Below are positions 42,074 to 51,773 of a stretch of 58,610 nt of DNA, in pieces. A program made the position numbers and the translations under genes. This DNA is from an uncultured Oscillospiraceae bacterium (GTDB lineage: Bacteria > Bacillota > Clostridia > Oscillospirales > Ruminococcaceae): the NCBI GenBank assembly GCA_910589145.1, contig CAJUSD010000019.1, forward strand, positions 1 to 58,610, written 5' to 3'. How positions within the stretch are numbered: the stretch's first letter is position 1; each line of letters opens with the position of its first letter. Under the pieces are notes generated by a model. The model was not told where the DNA came from, did not search any database, and saw only the letters and a program-made list of their open reading frames with translations.

Positions 42074-43545
42074 AGTACAACTTTGGCAAACCGCAGGGTG
42101 TCCCCTGCGGAAATAGGGTAAGGAGTATAAGGGTTTAGGCATCCCTCATTGATAAAGGTATGGTTGCGGCTGTTTTGATCTACAATGACCCAGCCATCCC
42201 CGTTCCGGCTTATTTCAGCATGTTTGCGCCCTACAGTGGCATCTAAAATAGCATAATCGGCTATATTTGCATCCCTGCCGATGAGGAACGGGCTTTTATC
42301 CAAAAGAATTTTTTCCCCGCTGGCAGATTGCAGGTAAAGGCTCCCTGGTATGATTTCCGCGCTGAAGTCAATGGTTGCATCGCTTTCCTCTATAGCATTA
42401 GCATTGAAGGGCTGCTGCACAGGACTTGGTGCGGGCCTTTGTTGGGGCACGGCAGCCTGCTGCGGAGGATTTACAGGAAGGGAGGAAACTGGAGCAGCAA
42501 AGGGGACAGGCTTTGAAGATAAAGGATCAGGGAGCGGCGAAGATGCCGCAGATTTCTTTTTTTCCTGTCCCGCTTTTTTCTCTTTCACTGGCTGGCTGCT
42601 TTTTTCTGCGCTTACAGTCAGTAATTTCCGCAAAAGTAAAAAGTCCAACGCGCCAATCAAAATAGCAACTCCCATAACCTTTGTAATGTCAATCCCACCT
42701 TCAGGCAAACGCACAACGGAAGTAAAACAGGCCCCAATAATCAATGCCAAACTTATAACAACAGTCAATGTAATCAAAAGAATCTTTTTTCCGTTACCAG
42801 AACCAGCGCCAGATTTAGTGGAATGGTTCGGCATTGCTGCCGGGGCAGGCGGTTCATGGAACGGGGTTGGAGCGGGAGGGGGTGCAATAGATGGTTTAGG
42901 CGCTGGAGGAGCAGCGGAAATTGGGGCTGGCTGAAATGGCTGTGGTTCCGGCGGCTGAAAGGAAGGAGCAGGAGAACTTTTAGGTTGTTGTACAGATTGT
43001 CCCTGATGATATTTCCGCATCAAAATTTCCAATATGGAATAACTGAAATCTGGATGGTTTATTACATCATTTGCCTCAGCAGTTAATGCACTGTATTCCA
43101 CCTTTCCATAAGCAATCAAACGGCGGAGCAATTCACGACAGGATTGTTCTGACTCTGTTTGCTGCATTGTGGGAATATATACAAACTGTACTTTTCTGGT
43201 TTGTCCATTTATATAAATATAATCCTCATTCAAATAAATCCCGCTGTTGGAAAGCGCATAAGAACTGCATTCTTCTTTGGCGGAGATTAAACCTTCCAAT
43301 AATGCAGAAAACTGATTGGAAGTTAGTTTTCCATATTGTGTCAGACCACTGAGCCTGGTTAAACCAGTTATATCATATTGCAGAATAGATGTCCCATTTT
43401 TGGATGTTGCTGTTACAGGAAGGATGCTTTTCATGCCCCCAGAAGTAATCATCCGTATTTGGGTATTGATGTTCTTCCCTGATTCCGTACAGGGGATCAG
43501 CATGAAATTCCTCCCGCCAATGGTTTTATAGCTGATTTCGCTCAT
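42055..43545 (-). CDS. FHA-domain protein with N-terminal DUF6382-like domain
   Basis: 496 aa. The N-terminal ~190 residues (MSEISYKTIGGRNFMLIPCT, then ITGLTRLSGLTQYGKLTSNQ) match the DUF6382-type domain that often accompanies FHA in Clostridia. A Pro/Ala-rich linker follows, then two hydrophobic helices (ILLITLTVVISLALIIGACF and a second near residue 295), another Pro-rich linker and a C-terminal FHA domain (~405-496) with the phosphothreonine-binding residues in FLIGRDANIADY, GRKHAEI and NRNHTFIN. It probably docks on phosphorylated kinase or Tad components at the membrane. GGAGGTTAG precedes the ATG. Confidence 0.9.
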   Translation of the reverse strand: MSEISYKTIGGRNFMLIPCTESGKNINTQIRMITSGGMKSILPVTATSKNGTSILQYDITGLTRLSGLTQYGKLTSNQFSALLEGLISAKEECSSYALSNSGIYLNEDYIYINGQTRKVQFVYIPTMQQTESEQSCRELLRRLIAYGKVEYSALTAEANDVINHPDFSYSILEILMRKYHQGQSVQQPKSSPAPSFQPPEPQPFQPAPISAAPPAPKPSIAPPPAPTPFHEPPAPAAMPNHSTKSGAGSGNGKKILLITLTVVISLALIIGACFTSVVRLPEGGIDITKVMGVAILIGALDFLLLRKLLTVSAEKSSQPVKEKKAGQEKKKSAASSPLPDPLSSKPVPFAAPVSSLPVNPPQQAAVPQQRPAPSPVQQPFNANAIEESDATIDFSAEIIPGSLYLQSASGEKILLDKSPFLIGRDANIADYAILDATVGRKHAEISRNGDGWVIVDQNSRNHTFINEGCLNPYTPYPISAGDTLRFAKVVLWVKDR

Positions 43546-43599
43546 ATTCTAACCTCCGATTTTTATCAATCATAAAGCATACTTTAAAAGCAAGCTGTT

Positions 43600-44166
43600 C
43601 TATTTCCCGCTGACTCGGCTTACTAAACTGCTGACAATCCAAAGAAATACTGCTAAAAAGATAGGAACCGCCATAGGAAACCGTCTTTTCTCCCGACTGA
43701 CCAGAAAACTGCCGGAAAGCACCAAATATTTAAAGTCCTCCCACAAATCATGGAATAATATTCCAATTCCCCTGCATCTTGCAGTGTCTATCAGAATATA
43801 TATTCCGCAAAAGACAAAGCTGTAAAGAACCACTTTTATGATAGACGGAAAACCTATTATTGCACCAATGGCACAAAGCAGTTTTACATCTCCGGCTCCC
43901 ATGTAGCCTATGGCAAACAGCAGGAAAAGAACCAATGGGACGGCAGCTCCAATCAAGGAATTTTGAAGATTATGGCTTATAACATTTAGAATCAGCCCTC
44001 CCGAAAGGCCGGCTAAAACGGTTTTATTTTTGATTTTGTGATAGCTTATATCTGTAAATACCGCCCAACCTGTGATAGAAAGGCACCAAAAGACTTTTAT
44101 GAAATCGATCCAATGAAACCAGAGGCAAAGGGAATTTAATATATCAGGTGCTAGGGCAAGGATCAC
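43600..44166 (-). CDS. A24-family prepilin peptidase (TadV/CpaA-like), copy 2
   Basis: A 188-aa polytopic aspartic protease that removes the leader of pseudopilins. The two catalytic Asp regions are visible as WAVFTDISYHKIKN and MGAGDVKLLCAIGAIIG (GxGD). It lacks the N-terminal methylase domain of PilD, as usual in Tad systems. It is 16 bp downstream of a second, different A24 peptidase gene, so the locus carries two. Confidence 0.88.
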   Translation of the reverse strand: MILALAPDILNSLCLWFHWIDFIKVFWCLSITGWAVFTDISYHKIKNKTVLAGLSGGLILNVISHNLQNSLIGAAVPLVLFLLFAIGYMGAGDVKLLCAIGAIIGFPSIIKVVLYSFVFCGIYILIDTARCRGIGILFHDLWEDFKYLVLSGSFLVSREKRRFPMAVPIFLAVFLWIVSSLVSRVSGK

Positions 44167-44181
44167 GTAAGTCCCTCCTCT

Positions 44182-44652
44182 TCATCCGAACCGATCCACC
44201 AGCCTTAAAATCTCTCTAAGGACAGCCGCAGCCGCCACAAAGGGGGCAAAAGGAAGTTCTGCTTTCAAATTTTGGCGGTTTTTGATTACCATACAGATTC
44301 CAGCCCCAGCCGTTAGGAGCATGGAAAAAATAACAATCGTAAAAATCCCCTGTACGCTGTAAAAAAGCCCGGCAGCAGCCATAAGCTTTACATCTCCGAA
44401 TCCTATCCCACGGGAAAACAGATACATCCCCAAAAAGACCAATAAAGTGATTGCAAAGGTAAGCAGCGCCGCCCATAAGCTGGACAGGTACATTTGATTC
44501 ATAACAATTTCTATGATAACTTTTAAAACGCCCAGCCCAAACATTGCGTAAATAAGCGCTGGGGCAATCTGTCGTGAACGGACGTCAACCACAGCGGCAG
44601 CGGTCAAAAGTGCTGCATATATCCAGTACAGTAATTCATGAAACAGTTCCAT
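44182..44652 (-). CDS. A24-family prepilin peptidase (TadV/CpaA-like), copy 1
   Basis: About 156 aa, multi-span. Catalytic motifs are AAAVVDVRSRQIAPALIYA and IGFGDVKLMAAAGLF. The start ATG overlaps the stop of the preceding TadE-like gene (TGATG) and follows AAAGGAAAG; the frame is open seven codons further up. It differs clearly from copy 2 in sequence, so the pair is not a recent duplication. Confidence 0.88.
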   Translation of the reverse strand: MELFHELLYWIYAALLTAAAVVDVRSRQIAPALIYAMFGLGVLKVIIEIVMNQMYLSSLWAALLTFAITLLVFLGMYLFSRGIGFGDVKLMAAAGLFYSVQGIFTIVIFSMLLTAGAGICMVIKNRQNLKAELPFAPFVAAAAVLREILRLVDRFG

Positions 44653-45344
44653 CAGCTTTCCTTTCCCATCCATGGCACACAGGAGGCCCTTTGAACAATC
44701 GTGCTCCCGTTGAGAAAATAGGAAAGCGGCGGGTCCAGATTCACCACATAGGCGGCATAAATATCCAATGACAAATCCCCCCGGCTGTTGGGGAGGCTGC
44801 CTTTAATTCGGATTCCCTTTAATCCGCCTTCCACCCCCAGCAGAGTCATAAGATAGTCTAATTCTTCCTTGCTTTTTCCCACATAAACGGGAAAAATTGC
44901 ATCTGCAATAATGCCTGCACCTTCCCCCAAAAGGGCCTCATAGGTATAAAGGGCTGTTGCAGAGAGCCCGCCGCCTATTGTATTTTTGGCATATCCGACA
45001 GGGTCGTCCAAAACCTGGTCTCCAATGTCAAAGATAACATCAACATTTCCGTCCACCGCTTCCCCGAACTGTGTTATTTTCTGGTTGATTTCCGTTGTAT
45101 TCATATTCCCGGTAAGCACATCCTCAACCGTACCATGAATTTCATTGACACGGAGAATTTCTTTCAGGATATAAGAATAGGTGGAAATTTCCCTGACTGT
45201 CTGTACAAGGGCATTCTGTACAACGGCGTGGATGTAGACAAATTTCGTCAGCATAATCATTGTAAATACAATCACAATAAAAATGGGAAGGACAATGGCG
45301 CTTTCTACAGTCATGGAACCGCACCAGTTATTTTTTGCGCGCAT
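44652..45344 (-). CDS. TadE/TadF-like pseudopilin protein
   Basis: 230 aa. A short charged start (MRAKNNWCGSMTVESAIVLP) leads into one hydrophobic helix (IFIVIVFTMIMLTKFVYIHA). The Gly-x-x-T-V-E-x-A pattern before the helix is the TadE-type prepilin cleavage and packing motif. The remaining ~180 residues are extracytoplasmic with no recognised domain. Directly after the TadG-like gene and overlapping the first prepilin peptidase gene. Expected to be processed by one of the A24 peptidases. Confidence 0.82.
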   Translation of the reverse strand: MRAKNNWCGSMTVESAIVLPIFIVIVFTMIMLTKFVYIHAVVQNALVQTVREISTYSYILKEILRVNEIHGTVEDVLTGNMNTTEINQKITQFGEAVDGNVDVIFDIGDQVLDDPVGYAKNTIGGGLSATALYTYEALLGEGAGIIADAIFPVYVGKSKEELDYLMTLLGVEGGLKGIRIKGSLPNSRGDLSLDIYAAYVVNLDPPLSYFLNGSTIVQRASCVPWMGKES

Positions 45345-45355
45345 AAAAGCCCTCC

Positions 45356-47836
45356 TTAATATCTTTGGGAAGCATATTTAGTAACTTTCATGCCTCTCCC
45401 ATTTAGATTTTCTGCTGTAAATATTACATTGATAAAGAAAAACGGCATAGCAGCTTCAGCCTTGACACTGACACTGGTTTTTGAATTTTCCAGTTTAAAA
45501 GGACGATCTGTGTTCAGGGAACCGCCTTTGGTATTCATGTTCAGTTCCACAAGATCTTGCAGCCTGCCGCGGAGCTGGTTCTGTCCCACCAAAATCATCC
45601 TGATGAATAAGTAATCTGTATAGCTAATTGGAATCTGGCTTGTTTTCGCGTTGTCATGGCACACTCTGCCGCTGATTTCAGATGAATTCAACAGATCAGC
45701 CAGACCACAGTAATCTTTATCCCCTTTTTTAAGAAGGGGAACCTTGTTCCCATAATACAGCCGTTCCAGGTCATGGCAGGTCTGCACCCCGGCAATCGCT
45801 GCATAACAGGCTTCCCGTGTAGCATAATAGGCAATGGTTCCCGCTCCGGCTCCCAGGCCAAGGGTGGCTCCGGTAATTCCTGCCCGGACTGCATTTGCAA
45901 TAGATTCTACTACCTTTCTAATTGCATTTGTTTTACGGGCAAAGGCATAATTTAAAGTAAAGTAAATCCCTGTCAGCTCATTACGAACAGATTGATAATT
46001 ATCTGTTTCCTTTAACTTTCCGTAAATCAGGTACTCCACTTCACAGTCGTCAAAGAAAATTGTACTGTCCTCTATAGGGTCATTTCTCATATTGCTGGCA
46101 TACCGAAGCAGGTCAACCTCTTCATGGGAATAGGAGGAAGGACGTTCTGTTTTGAAGCATAAAGCATTTTGGAAATTCCCCAGGGCGTACAGTCCCAACA
46201 TAGCGTTGTCAAAAGTGTCTAAGGAGAAATTGGCCACACTTTGGAACAAATTTTTTACTCCATTGGTTGAACTTTTGTTGTTGGAACGCTTATTAATGAC
46301 ATTGTCCATCTCCTGGCTGTCGAAATCTCCATCCAGATTCAAATCCATCCCCTGCAGGATTTGTCCTGTTGTAATTGTATTGTGCAAAGGATAGGACGAA
46401 GGAATCTCTTTGGTGTAAGAGCGTTTATTCTCTTTTTCCTTTTTGGACATTTCATTGGCCTTTTTGGTCCATACTTTTGAGCGTTGTTTTTGCCCTTCAT
46501 CCGTTTGATACCTGTACGGGCGAAGATCCTGAAGCTGCTCTGTATTTGGAAATATACCATTCATACCGTTTTCATATGGAACATCGTTAAAATGTCTGTC
46601 CATTTCAGACCAAAGCTCTTCTACTTCAGCCTGGATAGCGTCAAGTTCCGTCTGGTACTCGTCGTCATCTATTTCCCCATCTTCTTTTTGGCGTTCCAGT
46701 TCTGACATTCTTTTAGAAAGTTCCTCAATATGGATTTGAAAAGCTTCAATGTTTTCTTGGGCTTCTGAAACCATATCGATAATTGTAACATATTTTTGTT
46801 TTTCAGCCTCAGTAGTGGAAGTGCTGCCGCCTACACCGTCTGCCTGACCATTGTTTGTCCAATAGAGATCTGCCTGATTTTTCATCTCCTCAATATCCTC
46901 TTTATAGTTATCCAGCATTTCGCCGGAAATCGCCTTTCCATCAAATTGGGCTGTATCCCCAGAACCGGTAAAGCGTCCTGATAAGCTATCCGCATCATTT
47001 TGAAGCTGATCGCGGGTTTCTTCCAAGGTTTCGAGCTGAACTAAAAGTTTCTTCGCATCGCTTTGAATATCAGACAGCATCAAGGAAAAATCCCCTATCA
47101 TACCACTGAGGGTTTCCAATCCTCCCAAAGAGGGGGATTCATCTAATTTTTCCAAAATGGGGCGATAGTCCTCTACATAAATCTTTGCCGCATTTTCCCG
47201 GAACTTCTTTACATCTTTGTTATATTGCCCCTCTGTATTATGATGTTCTCCGAGCTTCTTTTGAATCTCCTCCATAGCTTCTTCCACCGAATCCTCATTG
47301 CGGGCCTTTTCCATCTCCTCCATCATCTCCCCAAAGTCAAGAGAAAGCCCATTGTTAAAAAGTTCGATTGGACCACGAAATTTCACATATTCAAAAATCT
47401 GCCGTTCAAATTCATTTACATCTTTTAAACAAATGGGATCTGCAAATTGGGAAACGTTTACATTGTTTAGCTGCAAAAGATCAAAGGGAGTATGCCTGGT
47501 TGGGTCATCTACCCCCAACAAGTCCAGTACGCCGTTAAAAAGGTTCTCGCTGGAGGACAATTCCCGGTTCGCTGAAGAATTTATATTCTGTTTCACTACC
47601 CAATCCATTGTTATCTTTGGATCGTCATGATAGGCAAACAGCCCATATCGGTCCTTTAAATCATAATCAAATTCCGCTAAGGCAGAAGCAGCGGCCAGGT
47701 CTGTAGCATAAAACATCTGGCTGTGAGATTCTACCAGCCTGGCCCCATCTATCAGGGTGCCCAGCATTGCCATAATCGCCACAAAGGTAATTGCAAGAAA
47801 AACTGTAATAGAACCGTCGTCCCTCCTGTTTGCCAT
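45356..47836 (-). CDS. TadG-like/DUF5702-type Tad locus protein
   Basis: About 826 aa. It begins MANRRDDGSITVFLAITFVA with the prepilin-like Gly-Ser-Ile-T-V-F motif and a single helix. MLGTLIDGARLVESHSQMFY, typical of TadG N-termini, follows, and then a very long extracytoplasmic part with coiled-coil segments (e.g. LKKQ-rich and Glu-rich region around residues 190-420). Minor components of this kind contribute to pilus assembly or anchoring. The frame opens at a GTG (47857) that touches the stop of the upstream TadE gene; MANRRD at 47836 is the alternative used here. Confidence 0.8.
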   Translation of the reverse strand: MANRRDDGSITVFLAITFVAIMAMLGTLIDGARLVESHSQMFYATDLAAASALAEFDYDLKDRYGLFAYHDDPKITMDWVVKQNINSSANRELSSSENLFNGVLDLLGVDDPTRHTPFDLLQLNNVNVSQFADPICLKDVNEFERQIFEYVKFRGPIELFNNGLSLDFGEMMEEMEKARNEDSVEEAMEEIQKKLGEHHNTEGQYNKDVKKFRENAAKIYVEDYRPILEKLDESPSLGGLETLSGMIGDFSLMLSDIQSDAKKLLVQLETLEETRDQLQNDADSLSGRFTGSGDTAQFDGKAISGEMLDNYKEDIEEMKNQADLYWTNNGQADGVGGSTSTTEAEKQKYVTIIDMVSEAQENIEAFQIHIEELSKRMSELERQKEDGEIDDDEYQTELDAIQAEVEELWSEMDRHFNDVPYENGMNGIFPNTEQLQDLRPYRYQTDEGQKQRSKVWTKKANEMSKKEKENKRSYTKEIPSSYPLHNTITTGQILQGMDLNLDGDFDSQEMDNVINKRSNNKSSTNGVKNLFQSVANFSLDTFDNAMLGLYALGNFQNALCFKTERPSSYSHEEVDLLRYASNMRNDPIEDSTIFFDDCEVEYLIYGKLKETDNYQSVRNELTGIYFTLNYAFARKTNAIRKVVESIANAVRAGITGATLGLGAGAGTIAYYATREACYAAIAGVQTCHDLERLYYGNKVPLLKKGDKDYCGLADLLNSSEISGRVCHDNAKTSQIPISYTDYLFIRMILVGQNQLRGRLQDLVELNMNTKGGSLNTDRPFKLENSKTSVSVKAEAAMPFFFINVIFTAENLNGRGMKVTKYASQRY

Positions 47837-47856
47837 AGATAAAACGCATCCTCTCA

Positions 47857-48498
47857 CTATTTTTCAATTTTCACTTTACTAATCAGTTCTTGAAGTTTTT
47901 CAATGATTTTCCCATATTTTTCCTTAATCCCTGCCATTGGCCCGTCCAACATGTCAGCAGCCAAGTCAATGGTGCGTACCAGTTCCGTTTGGCCTGAAAT
48001 TACACATTCCGCTGATACGTCGCTGGTATTGCTGTAAAAAGGAAGGTTATAGTCTGCCTTTGCGGAGACAACCAATTTTTTATGGATAATTACGCTGGAC
48101 AATTGTACGTCAGCTTCTACATCCTTCTCTGTCAGGATAAAGGAATGACGGACAACTTCCTGGGTAAGATGTTCCTTTAACATCTCTAATTTTTTTGACT
48201 GCTCTAAATCAATCAGATTGGAAAAGTAAGAGGCATAGATAGAATAAATATGAACTTTATCCTGGGTTTCCGGGGAGGGATTTCTCTGGTTGCTGTAATA
48301 AGTTGACATATAGCTGCTTCCGCGCTGCCAGATAGCAGCGCCTTCTGCCGCGACTTCATTGCAGACGCTCCGCATCGCCGCTTTTTCATAAACGAACATG
48401 GCAAACATCAGCATCACTACCAGCAGAATCAGAAAAACCGGCATAATAATCGCCGCTTCCACTGTAGTGCTGCCCCTCCATGGATCACGTTTTATCAA
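47857..48498 (-). CDS. TadE-like pseudopilin protein
   Basis: 213 aa. N-terminus MIKRDPWRGSTTVEAAIIMP and helix VFLILLVVMLMFAMFVYEKA form the class III prepilin-type signal seen in TadE/TadF. The extracytoplasmic part has no cysteine pair and no recognised domain. It lies 16 bp downstream of tadC. Together with the two other TadE/G-like genes it would form the minor pseudopilin set. Confidence 0.85.
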   Translation of the reverse strand: MIKRDPWRGSTTVEAAIIMPVFLILLVVMLMFAMFVYEKAAMRSVCNEVAAEGAAIWQRGSSYMSTYYSNQRNPSPETQDKVHIYSIYASYFSNLIDLEQSKKLEMLKEHLTQEVVRHSFILTEKDVEADVQLSSVIIHKKLVVSAKADYNLPFYSNTSDVSAECVISGQTELVRTIDLAADMLDGPMAGIKEKYGKIIEKLQELISKVKIEK

Positions 48499-48514
48499 TT
48501 TACCCCACCGCCTG

Positions 48515-49453
48515 TCACATATTGCTGAACATAATGACCGCTGGCCCTCCTACCATGAAAAGAATGGAAAGCATCATCAGCATCAGCGGAAAGACCAGCT
48601 TAGTACTTGCCTGCTGGCCAAGTATTTTCGCCATATCCTTTCTGGCGTTCCAACATTCCTGAACCTGAAGGGACAATGTAAGGGCTGTTTCCTGCCCGCC
48701 CTTCTGCATGCTCTGCACCAGAACAGAGATAAAGCGGTTGATTTCCTTTACATGGCACCGTCGGGCGAATTCCTCATAAGCCGCAGTTTCTGCCGCACCC
48801 GCTTCAATATTGCGGAGCATTTCGGATAGCTCCCTCATCAAAACCGTATCTTCTTTATTTTCTGCCACAATTTTCCGAATAGAGCGCGGGACAGTCATCC
48901 CTGCCCCCAACAGCAAAACCAGTTTGCTCCCAAAATTGGGAAATTGCAGAAGCAAATCCCGCTCCCGTTCTTTCAGCTTGTTGTCTAGGGAGTAATCCAC
49001 TAAAAACGGAAGCCCAACAAATGCCCCTATCCCAATCAAATCCACTTTATAGGCAAGCGATAAATCATGATTCACAACTGCACCCATCAGCGCAAACAGG
49101 CTTGATAACAACAATATCAATAGTTTTAAAGCTGCTTTGTTGGCTTCATAGACAAAATACATCTGCTCGGAGCCTTTATATTTCCCATAAAGAAGAAGGA
49201 TTTTGCTGTAGATATTATGTTTATAGCGGTTCCAGATTTCCGAAATAGGGCTCATACATTTATCGTCAATTCCCGTGGCGCACCATGCAAATCCAATATA
49301 TAAGCTGTCCTTCATAGACCATTCTTTTTTATCCAAACCTTCTGTATATGAATCATACACGCCTTTTCCCTTTTGCACCATGCCAAGAAAAAGAACAATT
49401 GCTATGGCAGCAAGCAGGATTGGCGGAATCCACAACAATATACTCCAATCCAT
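48515..49453 (-). CDS. tadC: Tad secretion inner-membrane protein TadC (T2SS F-domain)
   Basis: 312 aa. A GspF/TadC-like inner-membrane platform protein: N-terminal helix (LLWIPPILLAAIAIVLFLGM), two mid-protein helices, a cytoplasmic T2SSF domain (LLLQFPNFGSKLVLLLGAGM, then VQSMQKGGQETALTL) and a C-terminal helix. It pairs with the TadB gene 26 bp upstream. Confidence 0.9.
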   Translation of the reverse strand: MDWSILLWIPPILLAAIAIVLFLGMVQKGKGVYDSYTEGLDKKEWSMKDSLYIGFAWCATGIDDKCMSPISEIWNRYKHNIYSKILLLYGKYKGSEQMYFVYEANKAALKLLILLLSSLFALMGAVVNHDLSLAYKVDLIGIGAFVGLPFLVDYSLDNKLKERERDLLLQFPNFGSKLVLLLGAGMTVPRSIRKIVAENKEDTVLMRELSEMLRNIEAGAAETAAYEEFARRCHVKEINRFISVLVQSMQKGGQETALTLSLQVQECWNARKDMAKILGQQASTKLVFPLMLMMLSILFMVGGPAVIMFSNM

Positions 49454-49478
49454 ATATCGTTTTCCCCTCTAAGCATCC

Positions 49479-50243
49479 TCATATTTTAATATCTGTCATT
49501 TTATTTCCCACTACCCAAGCTACTCCAATCAGAATTAACGCAACTGTTGAAAGGACAATCCCACCAGCACTTCCATAAAGGCTGTCCAGATATCCCGGAG
49601 ATACTGCCCGTATCATCAGAATAACTCCCACCGGCACAAACATCAGTGTCCTATGTTCAAATTTGGCGGAGGAGATAGCCACTTCAATTTCATTGTGTAC
49701 AGCTACCTTATCTGAAATGGTTTCCGAGGTATTGCGCATAACCTGTACCAAATTGCCCCCCATCTGCTTTGTAGTGATATAAATATCTACAAAGGAAGAA
49801 ATATCCTCGTTATGGTTACGGGCAGCAAAATCCACTAAAATTTCGTCTAATGGAATACCCGCGTTCAGGTTAGATGCAATACAGCGGAGTTCCCGCATAA
49901 TTTCCGTTTTCGGCTCTGGATAAAGAAGCTCCATATCCTTATAAATGCTGATAAAAGCCATTTCAATGGATTTTCCCGCCTGCATGGAACCGGAAAGGGC
50001 GTATAGCATTTCCTTAAACTGGCTAAGCAGGCGGTCTTTCCGCTTTTTAATAAAATAGGGCCGGCTGTATTTAGGCGCGAAAAAAGACAAGGGAATTCCA
50101 ACGAATCCTATAAACATATTCCCGTAAAAAAGATACAACACAAATATGGCAGCCGCTGATACAACAATAATCATTCCGACTGCCAATATGGGGCTTATTT
50201 TATATTCATCATAATCTAGAATGGTATCCTCTAAATGCTGCAT
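49479..50243 (-). CDS. tadB: Tad secretion inner-membrane protein TadB (T2SS F-domain)
   Basis: About 254 aa. The F-domain is visible as FKEMLYALSGSMQAGKSIEM and FVDIYITTKQMGGNLVQVM, with hydrophobic helices at the N-terminus and near the C-terminus. The frame extends upstream into tadA to 50357. The ATG at 50243 behind AGGAGGCAGAGG and after the tadA stop codon is preferred, giving a normal-sized TadB with an N-terminal cytoplasmic arm. Confidence 0.9.
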   Translation of the reverse strand: MQHLEDTILDYDEYKISPILAVGMIIVVSAAAIFVLYLFYGNMFIGFVGIPLSFFAPKYSRPYFIKKRKDRLLSQFKEMLYALSGSMQAGKSIEMAFISIYKDMELLYPEPKTEIMRELRCIASNLNAGIPLDEILVDFAARNHNEDISSFVDIYITTKQMGGNLVQVMRNTSETISDKVAVHNEIEVAISSAKFEHRTLMFVPVGVILMIRAVSPGYLDSLYGSAGGIVLSTVALILIGVAWVVGNKMTDIKI

Positions 50244-50286
50244 AGCCTCTGCCTCCTGTGGGCAAATGGGGAGCCTGCTGTCTTTG

Positions 50287-51504
50287 TCAAATGCGGACAG
50301 GCAGGCCCGCCATTTGTAATTTTTCAGTTTTCCGCATAGGATTTTCGGTACGGACAAGGCCGCCCATTACTTTGCCGTTTTCTTCCCCGGTTTCTACAAA
50401 GCGGAACAGAGGGTTTAACTCGATTTCCCCGTTTTTACATCCCAATACTTCACAGATTTCCACAGTACGCCGGGAAAAATCCCTTAACCTGGAAAGATGG
50501 ATAATAATATCCAGAGCGCTGCCAATCTGCTGGCGGATAGCTTCCAGCGGAAGGGACGCTGCCTGAAGCACCATGGTTTCTAAACGGGAAAGCATGTCCT
50601 TAGTAGAATTGGCGTGACCGGTAGAAAGGGAGCCGTCATGCCCGGTATTCATGGCCTGGAGCATATCCAAAGCTTCTGCGCCGCGAACCTCGCCGACAAC
50701 AATACGGTCAGGACGCATACGCAGGGAAGATTTAATCAAAGCCTGCATAGGGACAGCTCCCTTCCCCTCAACGTTGGCGTTGCGGGTTTCCAGACTGACC
50801 AGGTTGTCAATGGTCTTCAGTTGAAGCTCCGCAGAATCTTCAATGGTAATGATACGTTCATGATGGGGGATTTTCGCTGACAGGGCATTTAAAAAGCTGG
50901 TTTTCCCGGAACCTGTGCCGCCGGAAATAAATATGTTGTATTTTGCCTTTACCAAATCCACCAGGAAATCTGCCACCTGCGGCGTAATGGAACCGAAACG
51001 GATCAAGTCTTCTAAATCCATGGGTTTTTCAGGGAATTTACGGATTGTCACCACCGGGCCAACCAGGGAAATGGGAGGGATAACCACGTTGACACGGGAA
51101 CCGTCGGCAAGCCGGGCGTCAACGATAGGTTCTGCTTCGGTAACATTGCGGTTGACGCGGGATACAATATCATTTATAACCTTGCGCAGTTCGTCCTCTG
51201 TTTCAAAGTAAACATTACTGCGGAATACCCGGCCTTTCTGTTCAATAAAGATGTTGTCCTTGCCGTTAATCATAATTTCAGTAACGCTTGGATTGTCCAA
51301 AAGGGGCTGGAGCGCGCCAAGCTGACGCATATCGTTGAATGCTTTGTGCCCAAGCTCAAGGCTGTCGGCAAGCCCAAGCTCCGGGTAAAGGTTCCCGATT
51401 ACGTCGTTAATGATCTCCCGCGCCTTCTGGTCGTCCATGTTCACTGTGAATTTTAACGCTGCCTCCCGGCGGACTTCTTCCGCCATTGATTGTATTGTCA
51501 TCAT
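50287..51504 (-). CDS. tadA: Tad/Flp pilus assembly ATPase TadA/CpaF
   Basis: A 405-aa type II/IV secretion hexameric ATPase that powers pilus extension and retraction. Walker A is SGGTGSGKTSFLNA (Lys201); MRPDRIVVGEVRGAEALDML is the Walker B/Asp-box region, and GHDGSLSTGHANS the His box. The N-terminal domain (~1-170) is the usual CpaF NTD. It starts immediately after the stop codon of the Flp-like gene (TAAATG), so it is translated by coupling rather than from a strong site of its own. Confidence 0.97.
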   Translation of the reverse strand: MMTIQSMAEEVRREAALKFTVNMDDQKAREIINDVIGNLYPELGLADSLELGHKAFNDMRQLGALQPLLDNPSVTEIMINGKDNIFIEQKGRVFRSNVYFETEDELRKVINDIVSRVNRNVTEAEPIVDARLADGSRVNVVIPPISLVGPVVTIRKFPEKPMDLEDLIRFGSITPQVADFLVDLVKAKYNIFISGGTGSGKTSFLNALSAKIPHHERIITIEDSAELQLKTIDNLVSLETRNANVEGKGAVPMQALIKSSLRMRPDRIVVGEVRGAEALDMLQAMNTGHDGSLSTGHANSTKDMLSRLETMVLQAASLPLEAIRQQIGSALDIIIHLSRLRDFSRRTVEICEVLGCKNGEIELNPLFRFVETGEENGKVMGGLVRTENPMRKTEKLQMAGLPVRI

Positions 51505-51723
51505 TTATTTGCCACTATTTGCCACTGATGATGTTTGTATTTCAGAAACTAAACTACTAGCTTTTTCTTCTGAAGATCTGAGGTTTTTAAGTAAATTCTC
51601 TACAAAAGACTTTATAGTATTACCAAATAAAAGTGCTAACGCTGCAAAAATAGCGACAATAATTACATTCTGCACTACATCGCCATCTTCCTCCTGGATA
51701 AACCGTCTCAGCAAATCCTGCAT
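51505..51723 (-). CDS. Flp-type pilin (Flp1-like)
   Basis: 72 aa, the probable major pilin subunit. A short hydrophilic leader (MQDLLRRFIQEEDGD) is followed by a hydrophobic helix VVQNVIIVAIFAALALLFGN and a Ser-rich soluble tail. The leader with acidic residues and Gly just before the helix matches Flp1-like prepilins, cleaved by A24 peptidases. It sits between the TadZ-like and TadA genes. GGAGGAATCC precedes the ATG. Confidence 0.88.
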   Translation of the reverse strand: MQDLLRRFIQEEDGDVVQNVIIVAIFAALALLFGNTIKSFVENLLKNLRSSEEKASSLVSEIQTSSVANSGK

Positions 51724-51773
51724 ATGGATTCCTCCTCTAATGTCAGTGTTATAGCATATTGGTACTGTTTATT

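Noticed and set aside
51505..51532. GTGGCAAAT repeated at the end of the Flp-like gene, similar to the 335-356 repeat
   Set aside because: A nine-base word inside coding sequence; likely chance, with no other shared sequence.
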